The position numbers and the translations under genes were made by a program. A stretch of DNA of 62,661 nt from an uncultured Alphaproteobacteria bacterium. Lineage in GTDB: Bacteria > Pseudomonadota > Alphaproteobacteria > HIMB59 > GCA-002718135. Location of the stretch: positions 64,336 to 126,996 of the forward strand of contig CABYRH010000005.1 in assembly GCA_902521315.1 (NCBI GenBank). Reading direction: 5' to 3'. Below are positions 1-8,477 of the stretch, piece by piece (position 1 is the first letter of the stretch; each line of letters opens with the position of its first letter). A model generated the notes under the pieces. It saw only the letters and a list, made by a program, of their open reading frames with translations, was not told where the DNA came from and made no database searches.

Positions 1-1040
1 AACACTTTATCAATTTTAATTTTTTGTATTTCTTGTTTGGGTTCTAAACCCATATATTCAAGAGAACGCTCCATAGCCTTCTTTCTATTTGGATTACTCT
101 CTTCTTGAGGATTTGGTACTATACCATTTATAGCAACAACGTCTTGTGGGCTTGTGCCCCAAGTAATTTGTGGTGAAATATCTTCAGCATTAATTAAAAT
201 TTCTTCATCATATTTTGCGCCCTCATCAGATGGAAGAGCTTTCCAAAATTCTACCGCTTTGTCCCAATTATCTCCTGATGGAGCATACGGTCTACCTTTA
301 ATATATTCAAAAGTTTTTTCGTCAGGAGCGATTAAACCAGCTCTAGCACCTGCTTCAATACTCATATTACAGATTGTCATTCTTCCTTCCATAGAAAGAG
401 AGGAAATTGCATTACCAGCATATTCAATAACATAACCAGTTCCACCTGCCGTTCCTATTTTTCCTATTATATGAAGAATAATATCTTTTGCTGTAACGCC
501 TAAGTTTAACTTACCTTCAACAGAAATTCGCATATTCTTTGCAGGTTTTTGAATTAAGGTCTGAGTAGCTAATACATGCTCAACTTCACTTGTTCCGATA
601 CCAAAAGCTAATGCACCAAATGCTCCGTGTGTTGCTGTATGACTATCACCACAAACTATTGTCATACCTGGCTGAGTAATGCCTTGTTCTGGTCCAACTA
701 TATGAACTATACCTTGTCTGCTATCTAATAATGGAAAAAGTGTAACATCAAAATCTTTGCAATTTTTTTCTAGTGTTTCAACCTGAATTCTACTTTCTTT
801 ATTCTCTATACCTTTAGATCTATCTGAGGTTGGAACATTGTGATCAGCTACGGCAAAAGTACTTTCGGGTCTTCTAACTTTACGATTATTATTTCTTAAA
901 CCTTCAAATGCTTGAGGGCTTGTAACTTCATGAACAAGGTGTCTATCAATGTATATAAGACAAGTTCCATCTTCTTGTCTATCAACAAGATGATGCTCCC
1001 AAATTTTATCAAAAAGAGTTTTAGGATTATTTATTGTCAT
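1..1040 (-). CDS. leuC: 3-isopropylmalate dehydratase large subunit (partial, C-terminus off window)
   Basis: Large subunit of the enzyme that, with LeuD, isomerises 2- to 3-isopropylmalate in leucine biosynthesis. About 346 N-terminal residues are present. I read [31 protein letters not shown] and [13 protein letters not shown], all typical of LeuC. The frame leaves the window at ...KIDKVF, just before the expected IGSCTN motif, so the 4Fe-4S ligand cysteines cannot be checked. The ATG at 1040 lies inside the end of rplS (14 bp overlap), so leuC is probably the next gene of the ffh-rpsP-rimM-trmD-rplS transcript; leuD and leuB may follow outside the window. Confidence 0.96.
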   Translation of the reverse strand, partial: MTINNPKTLFDKIWEHHLVDRQEDGTCLIYIDRHLVHEVTSPQAFEGLRNNNRKVRRPESTFAVADHNVPTSDRSKGIENKESRIQVETLEKNCKDFDVTLFPLLDSRQGIVHIVGPEQGITQPGMTIVCGDSHTATHGAFGALAFGIGTSEVEHVLATQTLIQKPAKNMRISVEGKLNLGVTAKDIILHIIGKIGTAGGTGYVIEYAGNAISSLSMEGRMTICNMSIEAGARAGLIAPDEKTFEYIKGRPYAPSGDNWDKAVEFWKALPSDEGAKYDEEILINAEDISPQITWGTSPQDVVAINGIVPNPQEESNPNRKKAMERSLEYMGLEPKQEIQKIKIDKV

Positions 1041-1632
1041 CCGATTTATTTTCGGCTGCTTTTTCCTCTTCTTTACTAGATTCCTCTGCAGCTTCTGCTT
1101 TAGATTCTTCTGCTGGTTTGGCTTCTGCTTCTTCTACTTTTGTCTCTGCTTGTTTTGCTTCTACCTCTTCAGCTTTTGGTTCCTCTGCAGCATTTGTATC
1201 TGTATCTGCAGTTTTTGTTTCTTCTACCGGAGGAGCTTCCTCTATATATTCATATTGATCAGCTTCATCGCCCCTATCTTTATCTGCGATCCTTGCTTTC
1301 TTTCCAGATAATTCTCTTAGATAATATAGCTTAGCTCTTCTTACATCGCCTTTTCTAACAACTTCAATTTTTTCTACTAATGGACTGAATAAAGGGAATA
1401 CTCTTTCAACACCCTCTCCATGAGATATTTTTCTCACAGTAAAGTTAGAGTTTACTGAATTATTTTTTCTTGCAATACAAATACCTTCAAATGCTTGAAG
1501 TCTCGACTTACTTCCCTCTGTAATTCTTACAGTAACTTTTAAAGTATCACCTGGACGAAAAGCAGGAACTCTTTTTTTTGAAGTTAACTTTTCTATCTGT
1601 TGTTTTTCAAATGTCTCTAATAAATTACTCAT
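1027..1632 (-). CDS. rplS: 50S ribosomal protein L19 with long acidic C-terminal tail
   Basis: L19 lies at the interface of the 30S and 50S subunits. Residues 1 to about 115 are a normal L19 core ([58 protein letters not shown]). Residues from about 116 to 201 form an extra low-complexity tail rich in Glu, Ala and Lys, including [11 protein letters not shown] and [11 protein letters not shown]19 is usually about 115-130 residues, so the tail is roughly an 80-residue addition. Similar tails occur in some alphaproteobacteria, but this one closely resembles the tail of S16 encoded upstream. The gene follows trmD by one base and overlaps leuC. Confidence 0.97.
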   Translation of the reverse strand: MSNLLETFEKQQIEKLTSKKRVPAFRPGDTLKVTVRITEGSKSRLQAFEGICIARKNNSVNSNFTVRKISHGEGVERVFPLFSPLVEKIEVVRKGDVRRAKLYYLRELSGKKARIADKDRGDEADQYEYIEEAPPVEETKTADTDTNAAEEPKAEEVEAKQAETKVEEAEAKPAEESKAEAAEESSKEEEKAAENKSDDNK

Positions 1633-1633
1633 T

Positions 1634-2332
1634 TTATATTTCCTTTTTATAAAGATCTGGTCTTAATTCTTTAGTTTTTTCAACCGATTTTTCTTTTCTC
1701 CATTTATCAATTTTTTCATGATGACCTGATGTTAAAACATCTGGAACTTCATGTGTGTTTCCCTGAATATCTTCCCAGGTTTGTGGTCTGGTATAATGAG
1801 GATATTCAAGAAGATTATTAGAAAAAGATTCTTCTAATAAACTTTGTGGCTGCCCTAATACTCCAGGAATGAGACGAATACAACCTTCAACTAACACCTG
1901 GGCAGCAATCTCACCACCAGATAGGACGTAATCACCGATACTTATTTCCTGAAAATCAAGAATTTCTATAGCTCTTTGGTCAACCCCTTCAAATCTACCG
2001 CATAAAATAAGCATTTCATCATATTTTGATAGATTATTAAGTTTGGCTTGAGATAATTTTTGACCTGACGGTGTTAGAAAAATTTTACAGTAATTATCGG
2101 TTTTGAAAGTGATTGAATTTAATGCTTTTTCAATCACATCTGGACGAATAACCATTCCAGGGCCTCCCCCAAAAGGTTCATCATCAACACTTCCTCTTTT
2201 GTCAATTCCAAAATTATGTAGATTGACTATCTCGAGAGAAAATTTTTTATTGTTTAATGCATTTCCGATTACAGAATATCCTAATGAACCAGGGAACATC
2301 TCAGGATAACAAGTTAAAATTACTACTCTCAT
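1634..2332 (-). CDS. trmD: tRNA (guanine-N1-)-methyltransferase
   Basis: TrmD makes m1G37 in tRNAs using S-adenosylmethionine, which prevents +1 frameshifting. The 232-residue protein has the knotted SPOUT-type motifs [23 protein letters not shown] and [12 protein letters not shown] and the HYTRP region. I chose the ATG at 2332, giving [15 protein letters not shown], the usual TrmD N-terminus. An in-frame TTG at 2341 would add three residues and overlap rimM. With the ATG, the gene begins one base after the rimM stop. It is part of the rpsP-rimM-trmD-rplS operon, so its expression is probably tied to ribosome synthesis. Confidence 0.97.
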   Translation of the reverse strand: MRVVILTCYPEMFPGSLGYSVIGNALNNKKFSLEIVNLHNFGIDKRGSVDDEPFGGGPGMVIRPDVIEKALNSITFKTDNYCKIFLTPSGQKLSQAKLNNLSKYDEMLILCGRFEGVDQRAIEILDFQEISIGDYVLSGGEIAAQVLVEGCIRLIPGVLGQPQSLLEESFSNNLLEYPHYTRPQTWEDIQGNTHEVPDVLTSGHHEKIDKWRKEKSVEKTKELRPDLYKKEI

Positions 2333-2333
2333 T

Positions 2334-2840
2334 TTAATCAAGAATACCAGGTATTGGATCAGCTATAATTTCTTTTTTATTAATATTAACTGATAAAATA
2401 TTTGTTTTATCAAAAGGTATAAGAATAAGTTTGGTATTATATTTGACTTCTAATAAATCGCCTGCCCCAAAATTTTGAACACTTAAAACTTTTCCAATAC
2501 TAGTATTGTCTTTCAAGAAAATCATGCATTCGATTAGATCGTTTATGTAAAACTCATTATCTTTTGTTTTTGGAAAAAATTTCTTATTTGAAAAAATTTT
2601 TTGACCTTTAAGCTCTAAAACATCTTCTCTAGAAAAGTATTTTTCAACTTGAACAACACACTTATTATTTTTGAATAAAATATTTTTAAAATTCCAAGCA
2701 ACTGAACCATCAAAATTATAATAGTTTTTTAAATTTTTAAAAACTTCAAACGAGGTAGTCATCATATTAACTTTTATTTCACCTTTTAATCCTACAGGAG
2801 ATCCAAACTGACCAACAAGAATAATATCTTTATTACTCAA
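2334..2840 (-). CDS. rimM: 16S rRNA processing / 30S maturation factor RimM
   Basis: RimM binds S19 and helps mature the 3' domain of the 30S subunit. The 168-residue product begins with the family N-terminus (ILVGQFGSPVGLKGEIKV) and contains a second beta-barrel (PRC-like) half with NDLIECMIFLKDNTSIGKV and VQNFGAGDLLEV. Length is normal. It lies between rpsP (14 bp upstream) and trmD (one base downstream), the standard order. It is Lys/Asn-rich, like the rest of this AT-rich genome. Confidence 0.95.
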   Translation of the reverse strand: MSNKDIILVGQFGSPVGLKGEIKVNMMTTSFEVFKNLKNYYNFDGSVAWNFKNILFKNNKCVVQVEKYFSREDVLELKGQKIFSNKKFFPKTKDNEFYINDLIECMIFLKDNTSIGKVLSVQNFGAGDLLEVKYNTKLILIPFDKTNILSVNINKKEIIADPIPGILD

Positions 2841-2854
2841 AGCAAAAATTGATT

Positions 2855-3367
2855 TTATTCTTTTTTAGCTTCTGCTTCTTCTGCTTTTGGTTCTTCAGCA
2901 GGTTGTTCATCTTCAGCTGGCTTAGCTTCTGCTTCTTCTGCTTTTGGTTCTTCAGCAGGTTGTTCATCTTCAGCTGGCTTAGCTTCTGCTTCTTCTGCTT
3001 TTGGTTCTTCTGCTGCAGCTTTCGCTGCTTCTTCTTTTTCTTTAGCAGCAGCCAAACGTTCCTGTGCTTTTTTCTTAGGTAGATGTTTTTTTGTTTTTTC
3101 AGTAATAACTGGTTTTTCCATCACACCAAGATTGCTAAGAAAAATAGAAATTCTATCTGATGGTTTTGCTCCTTTTGCAATCCATTCCTTAGCTTTGTCT
3201 AAATCCATTTTAACTCTATCAGCGCTATCCTTTGGAAGCATTGGGTTATAAGTTCCGATTTGATCTATAAATTTTCCATCTCTAGCTCTTCTAGAATCAG
3301 CAACTACTATTCTATAAAATGGTCTTTTCTTTGCACCACCTCTTGATAATCTTATTCTTACTGGCAT
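2855..3367 (-). CDS. rpsP: 30S ribosomal protein S16 with tandem-repeat C-terminal tail
   Basis: S16 stabilises the body of the 30S subunit. Residues 1 to about 85 are the canonical S16 fold ([48 protein letters not shown]). Residues from about 86 to 170 are a long Lys/Glu/Ala extension containing two full copies and one part copy of a 19-residue unit resembling [20 protein letters not shown]16 is usually about 80-165 residues, and alphaproteobacterial forms often have extensions, but a nearly exact internal duplication is unusual. The gene starts 12 bp after the ffh stop, consistent with an ffh-led operon. Confidence 0.97.
   Translation of the reverse strand: MPVRIRLSRGGAKKRPFYRIVVADSRRARDGKFIDQIGTYNPMLPKDSADRVKMDLDKAKEWIAKGAKPSDRISIFLSNLGVMEKPVITEKTKKHLPKKKAQERLAAAKEKEEAAKAAAEEPKAEEAEAKPAEDEQPAEEPKAEEAEAKPAEDEQPAEEPKAEEAEAKKE
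2865..3009. repeat. 57-bp direct tandem repeat inside rpsP
   Basis: Two consecutive copies (2891-2947 and 2948-3004) are nearly identical at the DNA level, with partial copies on both sides. The period is 57 bp, i.e. 19 codons, so copy number can change without breaking the frame. It encodes the Glu/Ala/Lys/Pro tail of S16. Confidence 0.9.
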
Positions 3368-3379
3368 TTTATTTCCTTT

Positions 3380-4744
3380 CTAATTTATGTTTGGAGGAAG
3401 ATTTCCTTGTAATTTTTGCATTAAATCACTGGGAATTCCTCCTTTGCCCATTGATTTCATTCTCTTCATCATTTTTTGTGATTGGAGAAACTGTTTTAAT
3501 AACCTGTTAACGTCTTGAACTTTTGTTCCAGATCCTTTTGAAATTCTAATTTTACGTGAAGCCTTTATAATATCTGGATCAGCCCTTTCTTTTTTTGTCA
3601 TTGAACTGATTATAGCTATTTGTTTATCAATCATTGAATTAGAAATTTTATTTTCTGCCATTAACTTCTGTGCCTTTGAAACACCTGGCATCATAGAAAG
3701 TAAACCGGAGACTCCACCCATTTTACCCATTTGCTTTAATTGATTGGCAAAATCTTCAAGATCAAATTTTCCTTTAGCGATCTTTTTTGCCATATCTTCC
3801 ATTTCTTCTTTATCAATATTTTCAGCAGCCTTTTCGACGAGAGATACAATATCTCCCATACCTAAAATTCTTTGTGCAATTCTTTCAGGATGGAAAGGTT
3901 CAAAATTTTCTACTTTTTCACCTAGTCCTATAAATTTTATAGGAGAGTTTGTTATCGATTTAATTGATAGTGCTGCACCACCTCTGCTATCACCATCTAT
4001 TCGAGTTAAAATTGATCCAGTAATATTTATTGCATCACTAAAACTTTTAGCTACATTTGCAGCATCTTGTCCTGTTAGAGCATCTGCTACTAATAATGTT
4101 TCGTCAGGTTTAAACTTATTTTCAATTTCTATTAATTCACTCATTAACTTTTTATCTACAACTTGTCGTCCAGCAGTATCTAAAATAAGAATATCAAATA
4201 AATTTTTTTGAGCATAGTCTATGGAATCATCAACAATCTTACTGGCTGATGTTAGATTGTGATTAAAGAAATCTGAGCCGGTTTCTTCAGCTAATACTTT
4301 TAATTGTTCTTGTGCTGCTGGTCGATAAATGTCTGCTGATGCTAGTAAAATTTTTTTCTTTGAAGACTTCTTTAGCAAATAGGAAAGTTTGGCAATTGAT
4401 GTTGTTTTCCCAGATCCCTGTAATCCACAAAACAATATTTTAGTTAATTGAGACGAAGATAAATTTAGAGATTTATTTTCTGATCCAAGAATTTTTACAA
4501 GCTCATCTTGCACAAGCTTTATGATCATTTGATCTGGCTTAACAGATTTGAGAATTTCTTTTCCTAAAATGTTTGACTTGATGGAATTTATAAATTCTTT
4601 TACTACAACTAATGAAACGTCTGCCTCTAACAGAGCAATTCTAATTTCACGTAATGTAACTTCAAGATCTGTTTCTGATATAATAGCCTTACCCCGAATA
4701 CTTTGAACAATTTTTTCAAATTTTGTGTTCAGTGTATCAAACAT
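3380..4744 (-). CDS. ffh: Signal recognition particle protein Ffh
   Basis: Ffh is the SRP GTPase that binds signal sequences and 4.5S RNA and delivers ribosomes to FtsY. The 454-residue protein shows an N domain (1 to about 95), a G domain with GLQGSGKTTSIAKL, ADIYRPAAQEQL, DTAGRQ and TRIDGDSRGGAAL, and a methionine-rich M domain with RISKGSGTKVQDVNRLLKQF and QKMMKRMKSMGKGG. The DGD element reads TRIDGD rather than the usual TKxDGD. A GGAGA ribosome binding site lies just before the ATG. It heads the run into rpsP, and its leader contains hairpins (separate entry). FtsY is encoded 2.3 kb away on the other strand. Confidence 0.98.
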   Translation of the reverse strand: MFDTLNTKFEKIVQSIRGKAIISETDLEVTLREIRIALLEADVSLVVVKEFINSIKSNILGKEILKSVKPDQMIIKLVQDELVKILGSENKSLNLSSSQLTKILFCGLQGSGKTTSIAKLSYLLKKSSKKKILLASADIYRPAAQEQLKVLAEETGSDFFNHNLTSASKIVDDSIDYAQKNLFDILILDTAGRQVVDKKLMSELIEIENKFKPDETLLVADALTGQDAANVAKSFSDAINITGSILTRIDGDSRGGAALSIKSITNSPIKFIGLGEKVENFEPFHPERIAQRILGMGDIVSLVEKAAENIDKEEMEDMAKKIAKGKFDLEDFANQLKQMGKMGGVSGLLSMMPGVSKAQKLMAENKISNSMIDKQIAIISSMTKKERADPDIIKASRKIRISKGSGTKVQDVNRLLKQFLQSQKMMKRMKSMGKGGIPSDLMQKLQGNLPPNIN

Positions 4745-4850
4745 AAATCTCCAATAGCCTTTTAACTCCAGGGCACGAAACTCGTGGGCTAGAGTACCTA
4801 TTACAATTGTAACAAGCTCAATTCGTTTACAAATATAGGATTTGTTAGTG
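4745..4850 (-). promoter_or_regulatory. Candidate structured leader upstream of ffh
   Basis: The spacer contains an interrupted hairpin at 4766-4794 (stem CACGA/TCGTG around a 3-nt loop, flanked by AG/CT and CTC/GAG pairs), a 12-bp palindrome TTACAATTGTAA at 4801-4812 and a stem ACAAAT/ATTTGT at 4829-4845. It precedes ffh on the minus strand. Structured RNAs upstream of ffh have, as I recall, been proposed in SAR11 bacteria; whether this is the same element I cannot tell. I do not see the conserved loop motif expected of 4.5S RNA. Confidence 0.35.
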
Positions 4851-4941
4851 ACCCTCTATTAGCTGAATAATTGAAAGTCAAGTATTCTTAAATTTCCCAT
4901 ATTTACTGAGATTTATCGATAAATTAGGTTATAAAACAAAT

Positions 4942-5760
4942 ATGCAAAAAGTAGACTTTATAAAGATGCATGGGCTTGGGAATGATTTTGTTATCATAGA
5001 CAAAAGGTCTAACAATATCGCAATTACTGAAGATATTATTAAAAGACTCAGTGACAGAAGAACTGGGGCAGGGTGTGATCAATTAATCACAATTAATAAT
5101 ACAAATAATCAAATTGCTGATGCTGAAATTGAAATTTTTAATCCTGGTGGTGATAGAGCCGAAGCTTGTGGTAATGGAACACGCTGCGTGGCAAAAATAC
5201 TATTTGATGAAAATTCAAATAAAGAAATTTTAAAAATTCAATCTGATGCAGGCATATTAGAATCAAAAAAAATAGATAATAATATAAGTGTCAACATGGG
5301 TTCAATAAAAAATACTTGGGATAAAATTCCTTTAAGTAAAGAAGTCGATACAATGAATATACCAATTTCAATTGATGGATATAGTAATGGAGTTGCTGTT
5401 AATGTAGGTAATCCACATGTAGTTTTTTTTGGAAAATCGATCAAAGATACAGATCTTGAAAGTATAGGTCCTACAATAGAAAATCATGAGCTCTTTCCAA
5501 AAAAAACTAATGTTGAAATAGTTGAAGTTATTAATTCAAATTTAATTGAAATGAGAGTTTGGGAACGTGGAGTTGGAATCACTTTAGCTTGTGGTAGTGG
5601 TGCCTGTGCGGCTGTATATGCGGCATGGAAAAAAGGATTGATTGAAAATAACGCTGAAGTGAAACTTGAAAAAGGTTCACTGCACATAAATATAATTAAT
5701 AATGAATCTATTATGATAGGACCTGCAGAAATAAGTTATCGGGGTAGTTTAGAAATATAA
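4942..5760 (+). CDS. dapF: Diaminopimelate epimerase
   Basis: DapF interconverts LL- and meso-diaminopimelate for lysine and peptidoglycan synthesis, by a two-cysteine mechanism independent of cofactors. Both catalytic cysteines are visible, in EACGNGTRC (near residue 77) and LACGSGACA (near residue 217). The N-terminus KMHGLGNDFVIID and FNPGGDRAEACGNG fit the family; 272 residues is the usual length. It begins a plus-strand cluster with mtaB, ftsY and yciB (3-bp gap to mtaB), an order common in alphaproteobacteria, and is divergent from ffh across a 197-bp spacer. Confidence 0.97.
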   Translation: MQKVDFIKMHGLGNDFVIIDKRSNNIAITEDIIKRLSDRRTGAGCDQLITINNTNNQIADAEIEIFNPGGDRAEACGNGTRCVAKILFDENSNKEILKIQSDAGILESKKIDNNISVNMGSIKNTWDKIPLSKEVDTMNIPISIDGYSNGVAVNVGNPHVVFFGKSIKDTDLESIGPTIENHELFPKKTNVEIVEVINSNLIEMRVWERGVGITLACGSGACAAVYAAWKKGLIENNAEVKLEKGSLHINIINNESIMIGPAEISYRGSLEI

Positions 5761-5763
5761 TTT

Positions 5764-7023
5764 ATGAAAAATAAAAACTACGTAGTCAATCTAGGTTGTA
5801 GATTGAATATTTATGAAGGTGAAATTATTAAAAACCATCTTAAAACAAATAATTTAAATAATGTTACAGTCATAAACTCGTGTGCAGTAACTGAAGAAGC
5901 TGAGAAAAAAGTTTCTTATGAAATTAGAAAGGCAAAAAAAAATTTTCCTAATAATAAAATAATAGTTACAGGATGTGCGGCTCAAATCAATCCATTAAAA
6001 TATAAAGATTTAAAAGAAGTAGACTCAGTAATTGGGAACACAGAAAAATTAGAAACTTTAACATGGAAAAATATCGATCAGTCTAAAAATCTTAAAGTAG
6101 GAAATATATTAGAAGAAAGTAAAACAGTACCTAATTCAATTGAAAAATTCGAAGGAAAATCAAGGGCTTATATTGAAATACAACAAGGTTGTAACCATCG
6201 CTGTACTTTTTGTATTATTCCATTTGGCAGGGGGAATAATAGAAGTGTACCTGCTGGAGAGATAGTAAATAAAATAAAAAAAATTGTTAGCAATGGATAT
6301 AATGAAGTAGTCTTAACAGGAGTAGATATAACTGATTATGGAAAAGATCTTCCAGCAAAACCTACTTTTTCTAATTTAATTAAAAGAATTCTAAAATTAG
6401 TACCTGAATTAAGACAGCTGCGTTTGTCTTCAATTGACTGCGCTGAAATAGACGAAGATTTTTGGGATGTTTTAAAGGACGAAAGATTGATGCCTCATTT
6501 TCATATAAGTTTACAAGCTGGAAACAATTTAATTTTGAAAAGAATGAAAAGAAGACATTCAAGGGAAATGGCAATTAATTTTTGTAAGAAAGTTTTATCT
6601 ATTAGAAAAGATGCAACATTTGGTGCTGATATAATTGTCGGTTTTCCAACAGAGACAGAAACAATGTTTCAAGATTCAATTAAACTAGTTGATGAGTGTA
6701 ATTTAACTCATCTTCATATTTTTCCTTATTCACCAAGAGAAAACACTCCTGCATCTAGAATGCCTCAAGTTCAAAAAAATATTATCAAAGATAGAGCAAG
6801 AAGACTTAGAGAAAGAGGTATAGAAAAATTAAAACAACATTTAAAAAAAAATATTGGAAAGAAGGAACAAATTTTAATTGAAAGTAGAAAAGAAAATTTT
6901 TCACTTGGAAAAGATCAGCATTTTTTAAAAGTAAAACTTGAAGAAGAGTTTAAAGAGGGGAATATAATTTCCTGTATATACACAGGCGTAGAAAATGATA
7001 CGTTATTAGCAAGAATAGCATGA
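5764..7023 (+). CDS. mtaB: tRNA t6A37 methylthiotransferase MtaB (radical SAM)
   Basis: MtaB adds a methylthio group to t6A37 of ANN-decoding tRNAs, giving ms2t6A. The N-terminal UPF0004 domain has the three cluster cysteines (NLGCRLNIYE, VINSCAV, VTGCAAQ). The radical SAM CxxxCxxC motif is in QGCNHRCTFCIIPFGRG near residue 145, and a C-terminal TRAM-like region follows. 419 residues is typical of the MtaB rather than the MiaB branch, and NLGCRLN also points to MtaB. Its TGA overlaps the ftsY ATG (ATGA), implying coupled translation. tsaD, needed to make the t6A substrate, is at 48902. Confidence 0.94.
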   Translation: MKNKNYVVNLGCRLNIYEGEIIKNHLKTNNLNNVTVINSCAVTEEAEKKVSYEIRKAKKNFPNNKIIVTGCAAQINPLKYKDLKEVDSVIGNTEKLETLTWKNIDQSKNLKVGNILEESKTVPNSIEKFEGKSRAYIEIQQGCNHRCTFCIIPFGRGNNRSVPAGEIVNKIKKIVSNGYNEVVLTGVDITDYGKDLPAKPTFSNLIKRILKLVPELRQLRLSSIDCAEIDEDFWDVLKDERLMPHFHISLQAGNNLILKRMKRRHSREMAINFCKKVLSIRKDATFGADIIVGFPTETETMFQDSIKLVDECNLTHLHIFPYSPRENTPASRMPQVQKNIIKDRARRLRERGIEKLKQHLKKNIGKKEQILIESRKENFSLGKDQHFLKVKLEEEFKEGNIISCIYTGVENDTLLARIA

Positions 7024-7940
7024 GTTTGTTCTCAATATTTAAAGATAAGTTAAGTAAAACTTCAAATATACTTTCTTTTAATATTTTAGAGATTTTAAAA
7101 AACAAAAAAATAGACGATTTAACTTTAGAAGAATTAGAAAATGTTCTTATTTCATCTGATATTAGTTTGGATGTCGTAAATCAGCTAATAGATTCTATAA
7201 AAAAAATAAAAATTTCTAATGATGATGGAATAAAAAATGTATTAGAAATTTTAGCTCAAAATATAGAAAGTATATTACTTCCAAGAGAACATGTTCTAAT
7301 AAATGAAAAAAATGATGAAAAAAAAATATTAATATTTGTTGGAGTAAACGGAAGTGGAAAGACAACCACTATTGGTAAAATTGCAAATAAAATTTTATCA
7401 AATAAAAAAATTCTGATTGCGGCTTGTGATACATTTAGGGCAGCAGCTGTTGAGCAATTGGAAAATTGGGCGAAAAAAAATAATAATGGTTTTATCGCTG
7501 GAAATAGTAATCAAGATCCAGCAAGCGTAGCTTATCAGGCAACTGAAGAATTTGGAAAAGAAAATTATGATTTTTTACTTATAGATACTGCTGGAAGATT
7601 ATCAAATAATACTAACCTCATTAATCAGCTAATTAAATTGAAGAATGTTATCTCAAAAGTTAATTCCTCTTATAATATTGAAACTGTGTTAGTTTTAGAT
7701 GGAACGAATGGTTCGAACATGATTAAGCAAGTGGAAATCTTTGGAAATGAGCTTAATGTATCAAGTCTTATAATAACTAAATTGGATGGAACAGCAAAAG
7801 GTGGGGCATTAATTTCAATTGCAAATAAATTTGAAATCCCTATAAGTTATGTTGGTCTTGGAGAAAGTATTGAGGACCTTGTAACCTTTAATTCTCAAAA
7901 CTTTGCTAGGTCTATTTTAAATCTAGAAGAACAAAAATGA
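7020..7940 (+). CDS. ftsY: Signal recognition particle receptor FtsY
   Basis: FtsY is the membrane-associated SRP receptor GTPase partnering Ffh. The 306-residue protein is an NG core with almost no acidic A domain: an N domain in residues 1 to about 95, then FVGVNGSGKTTTIGKIANKI, ACDTFRAAAVEQLENWA, DTAGRLSNN, ITKLDGTAKGGALI and VGLGESIEDL. The start overlaps mtaB by 4 bp and the stop overlaps yciB by 4 bp, so the three are translationally linked. The short N-terminus suggests a minimal membrane-targeting helix, as in other streamlined alphaproteobacteria. Confidence 0.97.
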   Translation: MSLFSIFKDKLSKTSNILSFNILEILKNKKIDDLTLEELENVLISSDISLDVVNQLIDSIKKIKISNDDGIKNVLEILAQNIESILLPREHVLINEKNDEKKILIFVGVNGSGKTTTIGKIANKILSNKKILIAACDTFRAAAVEQLENWAKKNNNGFIAGNSNQDPASVAYQATEEFGKENYDFLLIDTAGRLSNNTNLINQLIKLKNVISKVNSSYNIETVLVLDGTNGSNMIKQVEIFGNELNVSSLIITKLDGTAKGGALISIANKFEIPISYVGLGESIEDLVTFNSQNFARSILNLEEQK

Positions 7941-8476
7941 AGTCAGTTTATAAATTATTAATTGATATAGGACCGCTTGCAGTATTCTTTATTTTTTATA
8001 CAAGAAGTGGTCTTCAAGAAGCAATACTTCCTCTTATGATTGCTACTGTAATTTCAGTGATCATTTCATATATACTTGAGAAAAAAATACCAATTATGCC
8101 AACTCTTGGGGCTGCGATTGTATTAATATTTGGAGGTCTTACAATTTATTTTGACAATGAAATTTTTATTAAAATGAAACCAACAATAATAAATATGGTC
8201 TTCGCATTAATTTTATATGGCGGAGTGATTGTTAAAAAACCTCTTTTAAAGTATCTTTTAGGTGCTGCACTTAAACTAGAAGAAGATGGATGGAGAATAT
8301 TAACTCAAAGGTGGATTGCTTTTTTTGTTGCACTTGCTGTTTTAAATGAAATTGTTTGGAGAACACAAAGTACTGATGTTTGGGTAAATTTTAAAGTTTT
8401 TGGTATCTTGCCAATTACGTTTATTTTTACGATGACACAATTCCCTTTAATTAAAAAATATCAAATTGAAGATTAA
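7937..8476 (+). CDS. yciB: Inner-membrane septation protein A / YciB
   Basis: Polytopic inner-membrane protein of the YciB/IspZ family, linked to cell envelope maintenance and septation; no enzymatic activity is known. The 179 residues hold about five to six hydrophobic segments, the N-terminus LLIDIGPLAVFFIFYTRSGL and the conserved QRWIAFFVALAVLNEIVWR and TDVWVNFKVFGILP. It overlaps ftsY by 4 bp and ends one base before the end of the convergent pgk gene, leaving no room for a separate terminator. Confidence 0.93.
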   Translation: MKSVYKLLIDIGPLAVFFIFYTRSGLQEAILPLMIATVISVIISYILEKKIPIMPTLGAAIVLIFGGLTIYFDNEIFIKMKPTIINMVFALILYGGVIVKKPLLKYLLGAALKLEEDGWRILTQRWIAFFVALAVLNEIVWRTQSTDVWVNFKVFGILPITFIFTMTQFPLIKKYQIED

Positions 8477-8477
8477 G

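Noticed and set aside
1034-1258. Ser/Ala-rich open frame on the plus strand opposite rplS
   Set aside because: Antisense shadow of the Glu/Ala/Lys-rich L19 tail; no ribosome binding site or family features.
2865-3009. Direct repeats as a CRISPR array
   Set aside because: The 57-bp units are contiguous, in frame within rpsP and have no unique spacers; no cas genes are present.
2849-3082. Phe/Cys/Ser-rich repeat frame opposite rpsP
   Set aside because: Antisense translation of the S16 tail repeats; composition is an artefact of the codons used on the other strand.
4745-4941. 4.5S SRP RNA gene beside ffh
   Set aside because: Hairpins are present but I do not see the conserved tetraloop and symmetric-loop motif expected in the SRP RNA helix; kept only as a leader candidate.
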